From Halapricum hydrolyticum (GTDB lineage Archaea; Halobacteriota; Halobacteria; Halobacteriales; Haloarculaceae): DNA of 64,000 bases. The notes under the pieces are model-generated. The model saw nothing but the letters and a program-made list of their open reading frames with translations. It searched no databases and was not told the DNA's origin. Position numbers and translations under genes: made by a program. Positions 26,162 through 33,268 of the stretch are shown one piece after another (the stretch's first letter is position 1; each line of letters opens with the position of its first letter). The stretch lies in contig NZ_JAOPKC010000002.1 of the NCBI RefSeq assembly GCF_025517535.1, forward strand, positions 186,001-250,000, in the 5' to 3' direction.

Positions 26162-27217
26162 GTGAACGTATCAGAACTCGAAGCCACGCTCGAGACAGCG
26201 GGGTTCTCGCCGTACCAGGCCAGCGCGTACGTCGCGCTGCTGGAGCTGGGAGCGGCGACAGTGCCGGAAATCGCCGAGAAAAGCGGCGTTCCGGACTCCC
26301 GGCTGTACGACGTGTTGCGCACACTCGAATCAGAGGGGTACGTCGAGGTCTACGAACAGGAGTCGCTACGAGCACGGATACACGACCACGAGAAACTGCA
26401 AGCGCGACTCCGTGAACGGGCTGGACGGTTTTCCGACGCACGCAAAGAGATCGAGCGGCGCTGGGAGGAGCCGCCGGTCGAGGAGACCGTCGTGAACGCG
26501 GTCACGCGCTTCGAGACGGTGCTCGAAAGCGCGGCCGACGCGATTGAGGCGTCCGACACGCAGGTGGAACTCGCAGTGAGTCCCGAACAGTATCGGACGC
26601 TTCGGCCGGCATTACAGACCGCTTCGGAGAACGGAACGAGCATCTACCTCGCGATATCGACCCCCGACGGCGAGGCACTGCCGGATCCGGAGTCAGTCGC
26701 GGCCGTTTGCACGGAGGCGCGTCACCGGGAACTGCCGTCGCCGTTCGTGGCGATCGTGGACCGATCGAAGGTGTACTTCGCCCCGCATACCGGATCGGCT
26801 AACGAGTACGGGCTGATCGTCGACGATCGGACGCACGCATACGTTTTCCACTGGTTTTTCCTGACGAGCCAGTGGGCCGTCTGGGAGCCGATCGGTGCTG
26901 GCGAGCGGGCGAGCACGGACTACCTCGACATTCGGTACCTCGTCCGCGATCTCGTGCCGCTGCTCGAAGACGGCAAAACGGTCCGCGTGCACGTCGACGG
27001 TGCCGACACCGAATCCGGTCAGCAGCGGACAGTCGAAGGAATCGTCCGTAACGTCGTTCACAGCGGTGCCGGGGGCACTGGCTCCGGATCAGCCGCGCGG
27101 AACGGTCGCGTCACGCTCGAACTCGAGACTAACTCCGGCACGGTCGAAGTCGGCGGTTGGGGGGCACTGGTCGAAGACGTCGAAGCACACCGGCTCCGGG
27201 TAGAGTCGGTGACGTGA
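26162..27217 (+). CDS. TrmB-family transcriptional regulator
   Basis: 351 residues from a GTG (MNVSELEATLETAGFS), chosen because the winged-helix domain begins there. Residues about 8-75 are the TrmB winged helix (ETAGFSPYQASAYVALLELG, then SGVPDSRLYDVLRTLESEGY). A helical linker follows, then the C-terminal sugar-sensing domain of TrmB proteins (from about residue 240 to the end, with AYVFHWFFLTSQWAVWEP near 222 and WGALVEDVEAHRLRV). TrmB proteins repress sugar transport genes and release DNA when sugar binds. Position 180 bases after the ABC operon on the same strand makes it the likely local regulator. Which sugar is unknown. Confidence 0.88.
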   Translation: MNVSELEATLETAGFSPYQASAYVALLELGAATVPEIAEKSGVPDSRLYDVLRTLESEGYVEVYEQESLRARIHDHEKLQARLRERAGRFSDARKEIERRWEEPPVEETVVNAVTRFETVLESAADAIEASDTQVELAVSPEQYRTLRPALQTASENGTSIYLAISTPDGEALPDPESVAAVCTEARHRELPSPFVAIVDRSKVYFAPHTGSANEYGLIVDDRTHAYVFHWFFLTSQWAVWEPIGAGERASTDYLDIRYLVRDLVPLLEDGKTVRVHVDGADTESGQQRTVEGIVRNVVHSGAGGTGSGSAARNGRVTLELETNSGTVEVGGWGALVEDVEAHRLRVESVT

Positions 27218-27241
27218 CGTCAAGGGCCCGAATCGGGTGTG

Positions 27242-29086
27242 CTAGAGTCGGCGATCGAGATAGTCGCCGAGGATCTCGAACGCCCGGATCTTCTGCTGGA
27301 TGTCGGTTGATCCGTGTCCCTCCTCGCCGAGTTCGTGATACTCGAAGTCCGTCCCGTCTTCCCAGCCCCGCTCCTCAAGAGCATCGCGAAAACGACGGGC
27401 CTGCCCGATGGGACAGCGCGGGTCGTTGGCACCGTGGATGATACAGATAGGGCGCTCTATCGCGTCGACGTGTTCGATGGGGCTGCGCTCGCGCCACAGT
27501 TCGTAGTTCTCTTCGGGGTCACCCATCTGCATCCGGAGCTGGTGCTGGAAGTGGGGCATGTCTTCCTCATAGAGCCTGTGGAGATCAGTGATGCCGATCC
27601 AGGCGATTCCGGTCGTCCACAAGGCCGGGTACTGGGTGAGCTGGCAGTATACGCTGTAGCCGCCGTACGAGCCGCCAAACACAGCCACGCGGTCGGCGTC
27701 GATCCACTGGCGGTTCATCAGCCAGCGGCCACCCTCAGCGATGTCAGCCTGTTCGTCGCCACCCCAGTCACCGTGGATTGCGCGCTTGAACTCGCGACCG
27801 CGACCGGTCGAGCCGCGGTAGTTCGGTCGAAGGACAGCGTATCCCTGGGAGACGAGAAACTGCGTGTAGACGTCGAATTGACGCTGTGTCTGAGCATGCG
27901 GGCCGCCGTGGGGGAAGACGACGGCCGGGATATCCGCCTTATCGTCGCCCCGGGCCGTCCCGTCGCGAGGATCGTACAGTAACGCTCCGATCGTGTACAT
28001 CTCGCTTTCCGGAGTGGCGCCCGGACTCTCGTAGGTGACGTACTCCGCATCGACGAACACGTCCGGGTCGACCGAACCGTACTCGGCATCGAGCAGAACC
28101 CGGTAGTCGTCGGCGTCGAGGTCGTACGCCAGCAGACGCTTGCGTTCGGCTGGCGTCGAATGACCGAACACGACTGTCGATGCGTCAGCGAAGACCGAGC
28201 CGCCAGCGACGTGGAACGACACGGCCCCCTCGGGAAGATCGAGCTCCCGGCCGTCAAGCGTTTCCAGATCGTAGACAACCGGGACGACAGCAGCCCCGCG
28301 CGTCCGAGTCGTGAGTGCCCGCTGACCGTTGAGACCGACCGCGACGCCACTCTCTTCGGCCTCGTGTGGCCCGAGCCACGTCACACTCTCGGTCGCCAGA
28401 TCGTATACCCCCACCCTGCGACGGTCCTCAGTGTCGTCGCTGACGAGCAGTCGGTTTCCGCCGGGAAGCCAGTCGTGAAGCTGTGTCTCAGAACCCTCTG
28501 TACCGACCGCGATCGTCCGCGGATCGCTGCCATCCGCGGTCGCCACGTAGACGTCAGTGTTCTCGAGTTGTCGAGATTCGTTTGTGACGTAGGCAATCCG
28601 GTCGCCGGACGGCGAGAACTGCGCGCCCCTGATCGGCTGGTCGTAGTCGGTCAGCTGTATCGTTCGGTCACTCTCCCTGTCGTGGCGGTACAGGTTCAAC
28701 TGCTTCCCTTCGTCGCTCCCGAACAGTATCGCGTCATCCGCGACATCGAACAGCAATCCCTGCCCGTCGACCGCCAGCACTTCCTCGACGTCGCCATCGA
28801 GCGAGATCGTGTAGAGGTCGTTCTGCTCGTTGCCGGCCTCGTCACGGTGAAAGAGTATCTCGTCGCCGGACGCGCCCCACCGGATCCACCACCGGGCGTC
28901 ACGTGGCACGTTCTCGTTGCTGATCTGCCTTCGTTCGCCGCTCGCCCGGTCGAGCACGTAAAGCTCGTTGCGACCCGTCTCGTCGTAATATAACGCGACA
29001 CGCGAACCGTCGGGCGAGATGGTCGGATGATAAAACTCCGGCAGGCCGGCCACGTCTTCGAGCGGGACTGTCGGGTCAGAAGACAT
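27242..29086 (-). CDS. S9 family (prolyl-oligopeptidase-type) peptidase
   Basis: 614 residues. Residues about 1-330 show a beta-propeller (repeats such as FSPSGDRIAYVTNES and FHRDEAGNEQNDLYTISLDG), and the C-terminal 250 residues are an alpha/beta hydrolase. The nucleophile lies in VFGGSYGGYSVYCQL near residue 475, the charge-relay histidine in ELGEEGHGSTD near 595 and the aspartate in HGANDPRCPIGQ between them. These are dipeptidyl-peptidase or acylaminoacyl-peptidase relatives, cytosolic (no signal peptide). It converges with the TrmB gene and is followed upstream by the trehalose-synthase-like gene on the same strand, 76 bases away. Confidence 0.93.
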   Translation of the reverse strand: MSSDPTVPLEDVAGLPEFYHPTISPDGSRVALYYDETGRNELYVLDRASGERRQISNENVPRDARWWIRWGASGDEILFHRDEAGNEQNDLYTISLDGDVEEVLAVDGQGLLFDVADDAILFGSDEGKQLNLYRHDRESDRTIQLTDYDQPIRGAQFSPSGDRIAYVTNESRQLENTDVYVATADGSDPRTIAVGTEGSETQLHDWLPGGNRLLVSDDTEDRRRVGVYDLATESVTWLGPHEAEESGVAVGLNGQRALTTRTRGAAVVPVVYDLETLDGRELDLPEGAVSFHVAGGSVFADASTVVFGHSTPAERKRLLAYDLDADDYRVLLDAEYGSVDPDVFVDAEYVTYESPGATPESEMYTIGALLYDPRDGTARGDDKADIPAVVFPHGGPHAQTQRQFDVYTQFLVSQGYAVLRPNYRGSTGRGREFKRAIHGDWGGDEQADIAEGGRWLMNRQWIDADRVAVFGGSYGGYSVYCQLTQYPALWTTGIAWIGITDLHRLYEEDMPHFQHQLRMQMGDPEENYELWRERSPIEHVDAIERPICIIHGANDPRCPIGQARRFRDALEERGWEDGTDFEYHELGEEGHGSTDIQQKIRAFEILGDYLDRRL

Positions 29087-29162
29087 GAGAGAGTGTTGTC
29101 ACACCTCACATGTAAAAATCAGGGTGGCGGTCGATCTACGAGGACCGTCCGCTATCGGTCGA

Positions 29163-30824
29163 TCAGGGCGCGCCGACCGGCACGCGCTCGCCGCGTTTGT
29201 CTCCGCGAACCCAGACGTAGTCACACGAGTCGAGGGAGAACGTGATCTCCCCGTCCGCGATCTCGTAGTCGCCGGGGCCGACGACGTCGAACGCGGCGTC
29301 AGCGGGCACTTCGAAGGGGACCGAAACGTCACGGTACTCGGTCGCACTGTTGTGCGCGGCCATCAGGACCGTGTTGCGATGGTCCATCCGGTGGACGAAC
29401 ACCTCCCTGGGGTCGACGTCGACGATGTGGTAGTCGCCGTGGCCGATCTCGGTGCACATCGTCCGGGCGTCGATCAGCCGTTTGATCCGTTCGAGCAGCG
29501 AGTCCGAGTCGTTCAACTGATCGGCCACGTTGACCTGTTCGTACCCGTACTCGTCGTTGTCGACGACGGGATTGTAGCACTCGTCGGGATCGGCCGTCGA
29601 GAAGCCGCCGTTGTCGTTTGCCGACCACTGCATCGGCGTGCGAACGGATTCGCGCTCGGGTAGCGAGAGGTCTGACCCCATGCCGATCTCGTCGCCCGAC
29701 AACAGGACCGGTGTCCCCCGGATCGAGAACATGAGGCTGTGGGCCATCGCGATGCGGTCGTGGTCGTGGGCGTACAGATCAGCCAGCCGGAGACGGTGCC
29801 CTCGACCGAAGATCCAGGAGTCGCCCTCGTCGTCGCCGAAGAACTCCCGGGCGTGTTCGAACGACTCGTGGGGGAGTTTGAGCAGGTTGAACTCGTCGTG
29901 GTTGCGCAGGAAGTTCGCCCACTGGCCGACTCCCGAGATGTCCGGCAGGATCTCGTTCGAGCGATAGAGCGGCCACATGTCTTTGATCGCGACGGCGTAG
30001 ACGAGGTGCTGGTTCGTCACGAAGTCAAAAAGCATGTCGAACCCCTCGCCGCCGGCGAAGTATTCGCCGAGCTGGTCGGGCTGGTCGTCAGCCTCCGCGA
30101 GCAGGATCGCGTCGTCTTTCTCCTCGCGGACGACCCGTTTCATCTCCTCGAAGATCCCCATGCCCTCTTCGACCGAGATCGCGTTGTGGCCTTTCGGGTG
30201 CATCATGGGATGGGCGGCGTCGATGCGGAAGCCGTCGACGCCGACGTCCAGCCAGAACCGGAGGACGTCGTGGATCTCCTCCCGGACGGCCGGGTTCGAG
30301 ATGTTGAGATCCGGCTGGTGGTGATAGAACTGATGGTAGTACCACTTCTCGGCGACCTCGTCGTAGCTCCAGACGCCGTCCTCCCGGTCGGGGAAGATGT
30401 TCGGATGTGAGTAGGCTTCCTCGGGATGTTCCGTCCAGAGGTAGTAGTCGTGGTATTTCGAGTAGGGGTCCCGACGCGCGCGCTGGAACCACTCGTGGTC
30501 GGTCGAGGTGTGGTTGAACACCATGTCGGTCAGGACGCGGATCCCGCGGTCGTGGGCGCGATCGACGAACTCGCGAACGTCGCCGAGTGATCCGAGCCGC
30601 GAGTCCACGCTGTAATAATCGGCGACGTCGTAGCCGTTGTCCCGCAACGGGCTCGGGAAGAACGGCCGCACCCACAGACAGTCGACGCCCAGCCCCTCCA
30701 GATAGCCCAGCCGGTCGATCAGCCCCTGGAAGTCGCCCCAGCCGTCGCCGTCGCTGTCGTTGAACGTCTTCACGTCCACCGAATAGATGACCGCGTCCTC
30801 GTGCCAGTCTGTGGTTCGAGTCAT
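29163..30824 (-). CDS. treS: GH13 enzyme, trehalose synthase (maltose alpha-D-glucosyltransferase) type
   Basis: 553 residues, typical of TreS, which interconverts maltose and trehalose intramolecularly. The catalytic trio of family GH13 is present: nucleophile D202 in VDGFRIDAAHPM, acid E244 in ILLAEADDQPDQ, and D310 in LRNHDEFNLL. TreS-like start: WHEDAVIYSVDVKTFNDSDG, then LGVDCLWVRPFFPSPLRDNGYD near 45-66. The C-terminal beta domain (FVHRMDHRNTVLMAAHNS) is complete. No signal peptide, so cytosolic. Together with the transporter it may process imported sugar or make trehalose as a stress solute. The ATG at 30824 has an AT-rich box 27-34 bases upstream. Confidence 0.88.
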   Translation of the reverse strand: MTRTTDWHEDAVIYSVDVKTFNDSDGDGWGDFQGLIDRLGYLEGLGVDCLWVRPFFPSPLRDNGYDVADYYSVDSRLGSLGDVREFVDRAHDRGIRVLTDMVFNHTSTDHEWFQRARRDPYSKYHDYYLWTEHPEEAYSHPNIFPDREDGVWSYDEVAEKWYYHQFYHHQPDLNISNPAVREEIHDVLRFWLDVGVDGFRIDAAHPMMHPKGHNAISVEEGMGIFEEMKRVVREEKDDAILLAEADDQPDQLGEYFAGGEGFDMLFDFVTNQHLVYAVAIKDMWPLYRSNEILPDISGVGQWANFLRNHDEFNLLKLPHESFEHAREFFGDDEGDSWIFGRGHRLRLADLYAHDHDRIAMAHSLMFSIRGTPVLLSGDEIGMGSDLSLPERESVRTPMQWSANDNGGFSTADPDECYNPVVDNDEYGYEQVNVADQLNDSDSLLERIKRLIDARTMCTEIGHGDYHIVDVDPREVFVHRMDHRNTVLMAAHNSATEYRDVSVPFEVPADAAFDVVGPGDYEIADGEITFSLDSCDYVWVRGDKRGERVPVGAP

Positions 30825-30850
30825 ATATCCCTAGATCGATCGCCATGGTC

Positions 30851-30858
30851 TAAATAGT
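30851..30858 (-). promoter_or_regulatory. TATA-like box and palindromic region upstream of the trehalose synthase gene
   Basis: Minus-strand ACTATTTA lies 27-34 bases before the ATG at 30824. Just upstream is ACAAC-AGTA-GTTGT (about 30867-30880), an imperfect palindrome, and CCATGGT/ACCATGG inverted copies at 30843-30849 and 30884-30890 bracket the box. The arrangement looks like an operator region. I cannot tell which regulator binds. Confidence 0.45.
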
Positions 30859-30990
30859 ATTGATTTACAACAGTAGTTGTATTACCATGGTGGGGGTGAT
30901 AATCGGTAGTCTGACAGATGTGAGGCAGCCGCGATTGCCTCCTCCGGGCGGGAGCGATCCGGTCGCAGGTCCATCGCCAGGAGGGAACGG

Positions 30991-30997
30991 CTTAAGG
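30991..30997 (+). promoter_or_regulatory. TATA-like box before the ferritin-like operon
   Basis: CTTAAGG lies 24-30 bases before an ATG at 31021 and 62 bases before the GTG at 31059. If transcription starts about 25 bases downstream, the first codon of the RNA is that ATG rather than the ferritin-like start. Confidence 0.4.
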
Positions 30998-31020
30998 TCG
31001 CGCCACTCCGAGCCACGGGT

Positions 31021-31062
31021 ATGAGTGTACGTGTCGACCCGACGGGGGTGGCAGACCCGTGA
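31021..31062 (+). CDS. Possible 13-codon leader peptide
   Basis: A short frame M-S-V-R-V-D-P-T-G-V-A-D-P ends in a TGA at 31060-31062 that overlaps the GTG start (31059-31061) of the ferritin-like gene. It sits at the distance from the TATA-like box expected of a leaderless start. Translation of the main gene could be coupled to it. I have only sequence position as support. Confidence 0.3.
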   Translation: MSVRVDPTGVADP

Positions 31063-31532
31063 GCGTCGGCGAGTCTCTCGATTCGGACCATCAGCTCGCA
31101 CGGTTGCTACAGATCGGGATCGTCCTGGAGGAGGTTGTCGAAGCGCGGGCGTCAAAACACGTCGAGGCAGTGGTAGGCGAGACGGCAGTCGCCGAGTACA
31201 TGCAGGCGGCGGCCGAGGAGTCGGCCCGTCATCGGGATAAGCTCGAAGACCTGATCGCGGATCTGGACGTGGAAACGGTGCCGTTCGAGCAGATCAAGCG
31301 GCTGGTCGAGGCGACCTACGAGGCCGACAGCGACTTCGACGACGTGCTGTACGACCAGCTGTGCAACGAGGAGACGGCCTACAAGTTCTACGAGGACCTG
31401 ATCGCGGCGATCGAGGCAAGCGAGACGGAGTTTACAGTCAGTCGCGATCGGCTGCTCTCGGTACTCGAAGAGATCCGCGAGGAGGAAGCCGAGGGTGTCG
31501 AAGCAGTGACCCGGCTCATGGAGGAACAATGA
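31059..31532 (+). CDS. Ferritin-like (rubrerythrin-type) protein
   Basis: 157 residues, four long helices: LARLLQIGIVLEEVVEAR, VAEYMQAAAEESARHRDKL, NEETAYKFYEDLIAAIEA and LSVLEEIREEEAEGVEAV. Helices 2 and 3 carry E-x-x-R-H and E-x-x-A-Y-x-F-Y motifs of ferritin-like di-iron proteins; in helix 4 the usual E-x-x-H is replaced by E-E-A-E, so one metal ligand appears changed. No rubredoxin domain. It probably senses or stores metal or handles peroxide. Its stop overlaps the start of the DtxR-family gene by four bases (ATGA), an operon with a metal-dependent regulator. GTG start chosen for the N-terminal helix. Confidence 0.7.
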   Translation: MSVGESLDSDHQLARLLQIGIVLEEVVEARASKHVEAVVGETAVAEYMQAAAEESARHRDKLEDLIADLDVETVPFEQIKRLVEATYEADSDFDDVLYDQLCNEETAYKFYEDLIAAIEASETEFTVSRDRLLSVLEEIREEEAEGVEAVTRLMEEQ

Positions 31533-31960
31533 ACACGGCAGACCAGTACCTCAAGGCGATCTATCTGATCCAGCAGGTCGAGGACGGGCCCGCCTCGACA
31601 GGTTCGATCGCCGACCGGCTGGACGTCAGTCCCGCGAGCGCCAACGAGATGGTCGGCAAGCTCGAATCTCAGGGGTTGCTCGAACACGAGAAGTACAAGG
31701 GCGTGGACCTGACCGACGAGGGGATCCGGCAGGCCCGGGACGCGCTGGAGACGTACTGTATCATCGAGCGGTTCCTCCTGCAAGTGCTAGAAGTCGAGGA
31801 TTTCCGAGCCGAGGCCCGAACGCTGGAGAGCGTGATCGACGAGACCGTCGCCGAGCGACTCGACACGATCGTCGACCGAAACGAGGACTGCCCGGACTGT
31901 TTCGATCCCGAGAGCGACGTCTGTGAGTGTCTCGAACCGGAGATCGAAGTTCCGGAGTGA
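31529..31960 (+). CDS. DtxR/MntR-family metal-dependent regulator
   Basis: 143 residues. Residues 1-65 are the winged helix (ADQYLKAIYLIQQVEDGPAS, then RLDVSPASANEMVGKLESQG), and residues 70-120 the dimerisation domain with YCIIERFLLQVLEVEDF and an E-rich helix. The C-terminal DCPDCFDPESDVCECLE includes four cysteines, probably a metal site characteristic of haloarchaeal members. DtxR/MntR proteins bind iron or manganese and repress uptake or storage genes. It begins inside the end of the ferritin-like gene, so the two probably answer the same metal. No SH3-like third domain is present. Confidence 0.85.
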   Translation: MNTADQYLKAIYLIQQVEDGPASTGSIADRLDVSPASANEMVGKLESQGLLEHEKYKGVDLTDEGIRQARDALETYCIIERFLLQVLEVEDFRAEARTLESVIDETVAERLDTIVDRNEDCPDCFDPESDVCECLEPEIEVPE

Positions 31961-31989
31961 TCGTGGGCGGGGGACACGAGAAAAGAAGA

Positions 31990-31996
31990 TATAATT
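31990..31996 (+). promoter_or_regulatory. TATA-like box of tRNA-Gln
   Basis: TATAATT lies 34 bases before the first base of the tRNA, the usual distance for haloarchaeal tRNA promoters. Confidence 0.5.
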
Positions 31997-32029
31997 CCCT
32001 TCCAGCACATACGGTCGAACGCGCGTTGC

Positions 32030-32102
32030 AGTCCCGTGGTGTAGTGGCCAATCATAGAGGCCTTTGGAGCCTCTGACGGCGGTTCGAATCCGCCCGGGAC
32101 TA
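32030..32102 (+). tRNA. tRNA-Gln (anticodon TTG)
   Basis: 73 bases. The acceptor stem pairs AGTCCCG with CGGGACT; the anticodon arm is GAGGC-CTTTGGA-GCCTC, giving anticodon TTG; the T arm reads GGCGGTTCGAATCCGCC. No intron. A TATA-like box lies upstream. The 20 bases at 32081-32100 recur exactly at 32182-32201, which makes the 3' end a likely integration target. Confidence 0.95.
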
Positions 32103-32201
32103 CTTTTGCGACGAACGGACGTGAGGAGCAAATAGCCGACGGTGGATTCGAAGCAGACGGCGCGAGGATTCGTGCCGTCGAGGTTCGAATCCGCCCGGGA
32201 C
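32081..32201 (+). repeat. tRNA-Gln 3'-end direct repeat, att-like scar
   Basis: The 20-base sequence at 32081-32100 (the tRNA T-arm and acceptor 3' end) occurs again without mismatch at 32182-32201, 101 bases away. Integrative elements recombine at tRNA 3' ends and leave such repeats on either side. No integrase gene remains between them, so this would be a nearly empty scar or an old excision product. Confidence 0.6.
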
Positions 32202-32278
32202 GCCCGTCCATGGCCAGCAAGCAATACTGATCAACAAGCAGGCACGGCGATGTGCCGGGTCGGGCCGCCGAGTGGCCA

Positions 32279-32626
32279 CTACTCCCGTCGCAGCCGCTCG
32301 CGTCGCTTTTCGAACTCCTCGTCGGAGATCTCGCCTCGCGCGTAGGCGATGCGGAGTTCTTCGAGTGCACCGTCGTCGTTCGCGGTATCGGATTGTCGGG
32401 CCGAACGAAACAGGAGGGCGACGAGTCCAGCGACGCCAGCCAGGACGAGGAGCCACACCAGACCCCAGAGCCATCCGGCGCCACCCCACATCCACGCATC
32501 GCCCATGTGACTGCTCCCCCACATTCCGACGGCGGGCATCAGGAGCGCCATCGCGAAGAACGGCACGAGCAGGACGGCAGCGACGAGAATGAGGACGGTA
32601 ACGAACGTCTGGTCATTCGAGGACAT
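32279..32626 (-). CDS. SHOCT-domain small membrane protein
   Basis: 115 residues. Two hydrophobic segments (VTVLILVAAVLLVPFFAMAL and GWLWGLVWLLVLAGVAGLVA) are separated by a short Gly/Met/Trp-rich loop. The last 30 residues (LEELRIAYARGEISDEEFEK) are a short C-terminal SHOCT domain, the short alpha-helical tail of many small membrane proteins. Function unknown. It lies between tRNA-Gln and a foldback element in an integration-prone interval. Confidence 0.8.
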   Translation of the reverse strand: MSSNDQTFVTVLILVAAVLLVPFFAMALLMPAVGMWGSSHMGDAWMWGGAGWLWGLVWLLVLAGVAGLVALLFRSARQSDTANDDGALEELRIAYARGEISDEEFEKRRERLRRE

Positions 32627-32671
32627 ATAACATATTTCGACTGGAGAGGGTATAAAACACCCAGTCGAGTG

Positions 32672-32753
32672 ATAGTGATTACTGTAACGATTTACCGGTA
32701 CGACCGCACTACTTTGTGCGGTCGACCCGGAACAGACGTACAGTAATCACTAT
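32672..32753 (+). mobile_element. Foldback (MITE-like) element with nested hairpins
   Basis: An 82-base unit. Its ends are exact inverted copies of 15 bases (ATAGTGATTACTGTA at 32672-32686 and its complement at 32739-32753). Inside, CGACCGCAC (32701-32709) pairs with GTGCGGTCG (32716-32724), and CCGG flanks both arms. The internal loops are the same size on each side. GAGT occurs just outside both ends (32667-32670 and 32754-32757), a possible 4-base target duplication. No coding capacity. Could also be a strong terminator-like hairpin. Confidence 0.5.
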
Positions 32754-32970
32754 GAGTCTGTCAAACCTGAAATCCTCTCTCCAGTCGGGATTACCCTGTG
32801 GATTGGGAAGCGAGCCGCCGGCTCGACCGGGATCGACTCGGCACGTGCAATGAGAAAGCCTCAGGATACTCGGAAACGTATCTGGTGAGACAGAACGCAT
32901 CCCGCCGACAGACACGGAGACAGCGGCGTTCGACCCGGATTGGGGCCGCGTCAAGCGGATCGGCAAGGGG

Positions 32971-33131
32971 CCGTTCGCTCGTCGCGTCCACTCCTCGCAG
33001 CACGGGCGTGGCGGGATTCGAACTACGCCCGAGAACCTGCGCTTCGCGCAGAACCCCGGTCTACTGCGAACTCCGGGCCCGTTCGCTCGTCGCGTCCGCT
33101 CCTCGCAGCACGGGCGTGGCGGGATTCGAAC
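32971..33131 (+). repeat. 53-base direct repeat covering the tRNA-Arg 3' end
   Basis: Copies at 32971-33023 and 33079-33131 differ at one base and lie 108 bases apart. The second copy includes 21 bases of the tRNA-Arg 3' end (33111-33131, minus strand); the rest is sequence next to the tRNA. As with tRNA-Gln, this resembles an attachment-site duplication left by an integrative element. No integrase is seen. The space between the copies (33024-33078) holds a small hairpin CTGCG-CTTCG-CGCAG. Confidence 0.55.
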
Positions 33132-33183
33132 CCGCGATCGAGAGGTTAGGAACCTCTCGCCCTGTCCGCTAGGCCACACGCCC
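33111..33183 (-). tRNA. tRNA-Arg (anticodon CCT)
   Basis: 73 bases on the minus strand. Acceptor GGGCGTG pairs with CACGCCC; anticodon arm AGAGG-TTCCTAA-CCTCT gives anticodon CCT (arginine); T arm CGCGGGTTCGAATCCCGC. No intron. The discriminator base is G. Its 3' half is duplicated nearby. Confidence 0.95.
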
Positions 33184-33238
33184 TCGTAGAGTGATCTGCG
33201 GTGACGCGAAAAAATGCTTGCGCTCTCCGGCCCGAGGC

Positions 33239-33243
33239 TTTAT
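33239..33243 (+). promoter_or_regulatory. TATA-like box of the HtrA-type protease gene
   Basis: CTTTATCC around 33238-33245 lies 26-30 bases before the ATG at 33269. Confidence 0.4.
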
Positions 33244-33268
33244 CCACGCCACGTCCTGAACACAGCGT

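Noticed and set aside
31669..32499. Minus-strand frame over tRNA-Gln and the DtxR gene
   Set aside because: Ser/Arg-rich, crosses a tRNA and a real gene; a shadow.
32709..33179. 156-residue frame on the minus strand through tRNA-Arg and its repeat
   Set aside because: It reads antisense over the tRNA and the direct repeat (the RIPPRPCCEE part recurs because of the 53-base repeat). Such frames are common false genes at tRNA loci.
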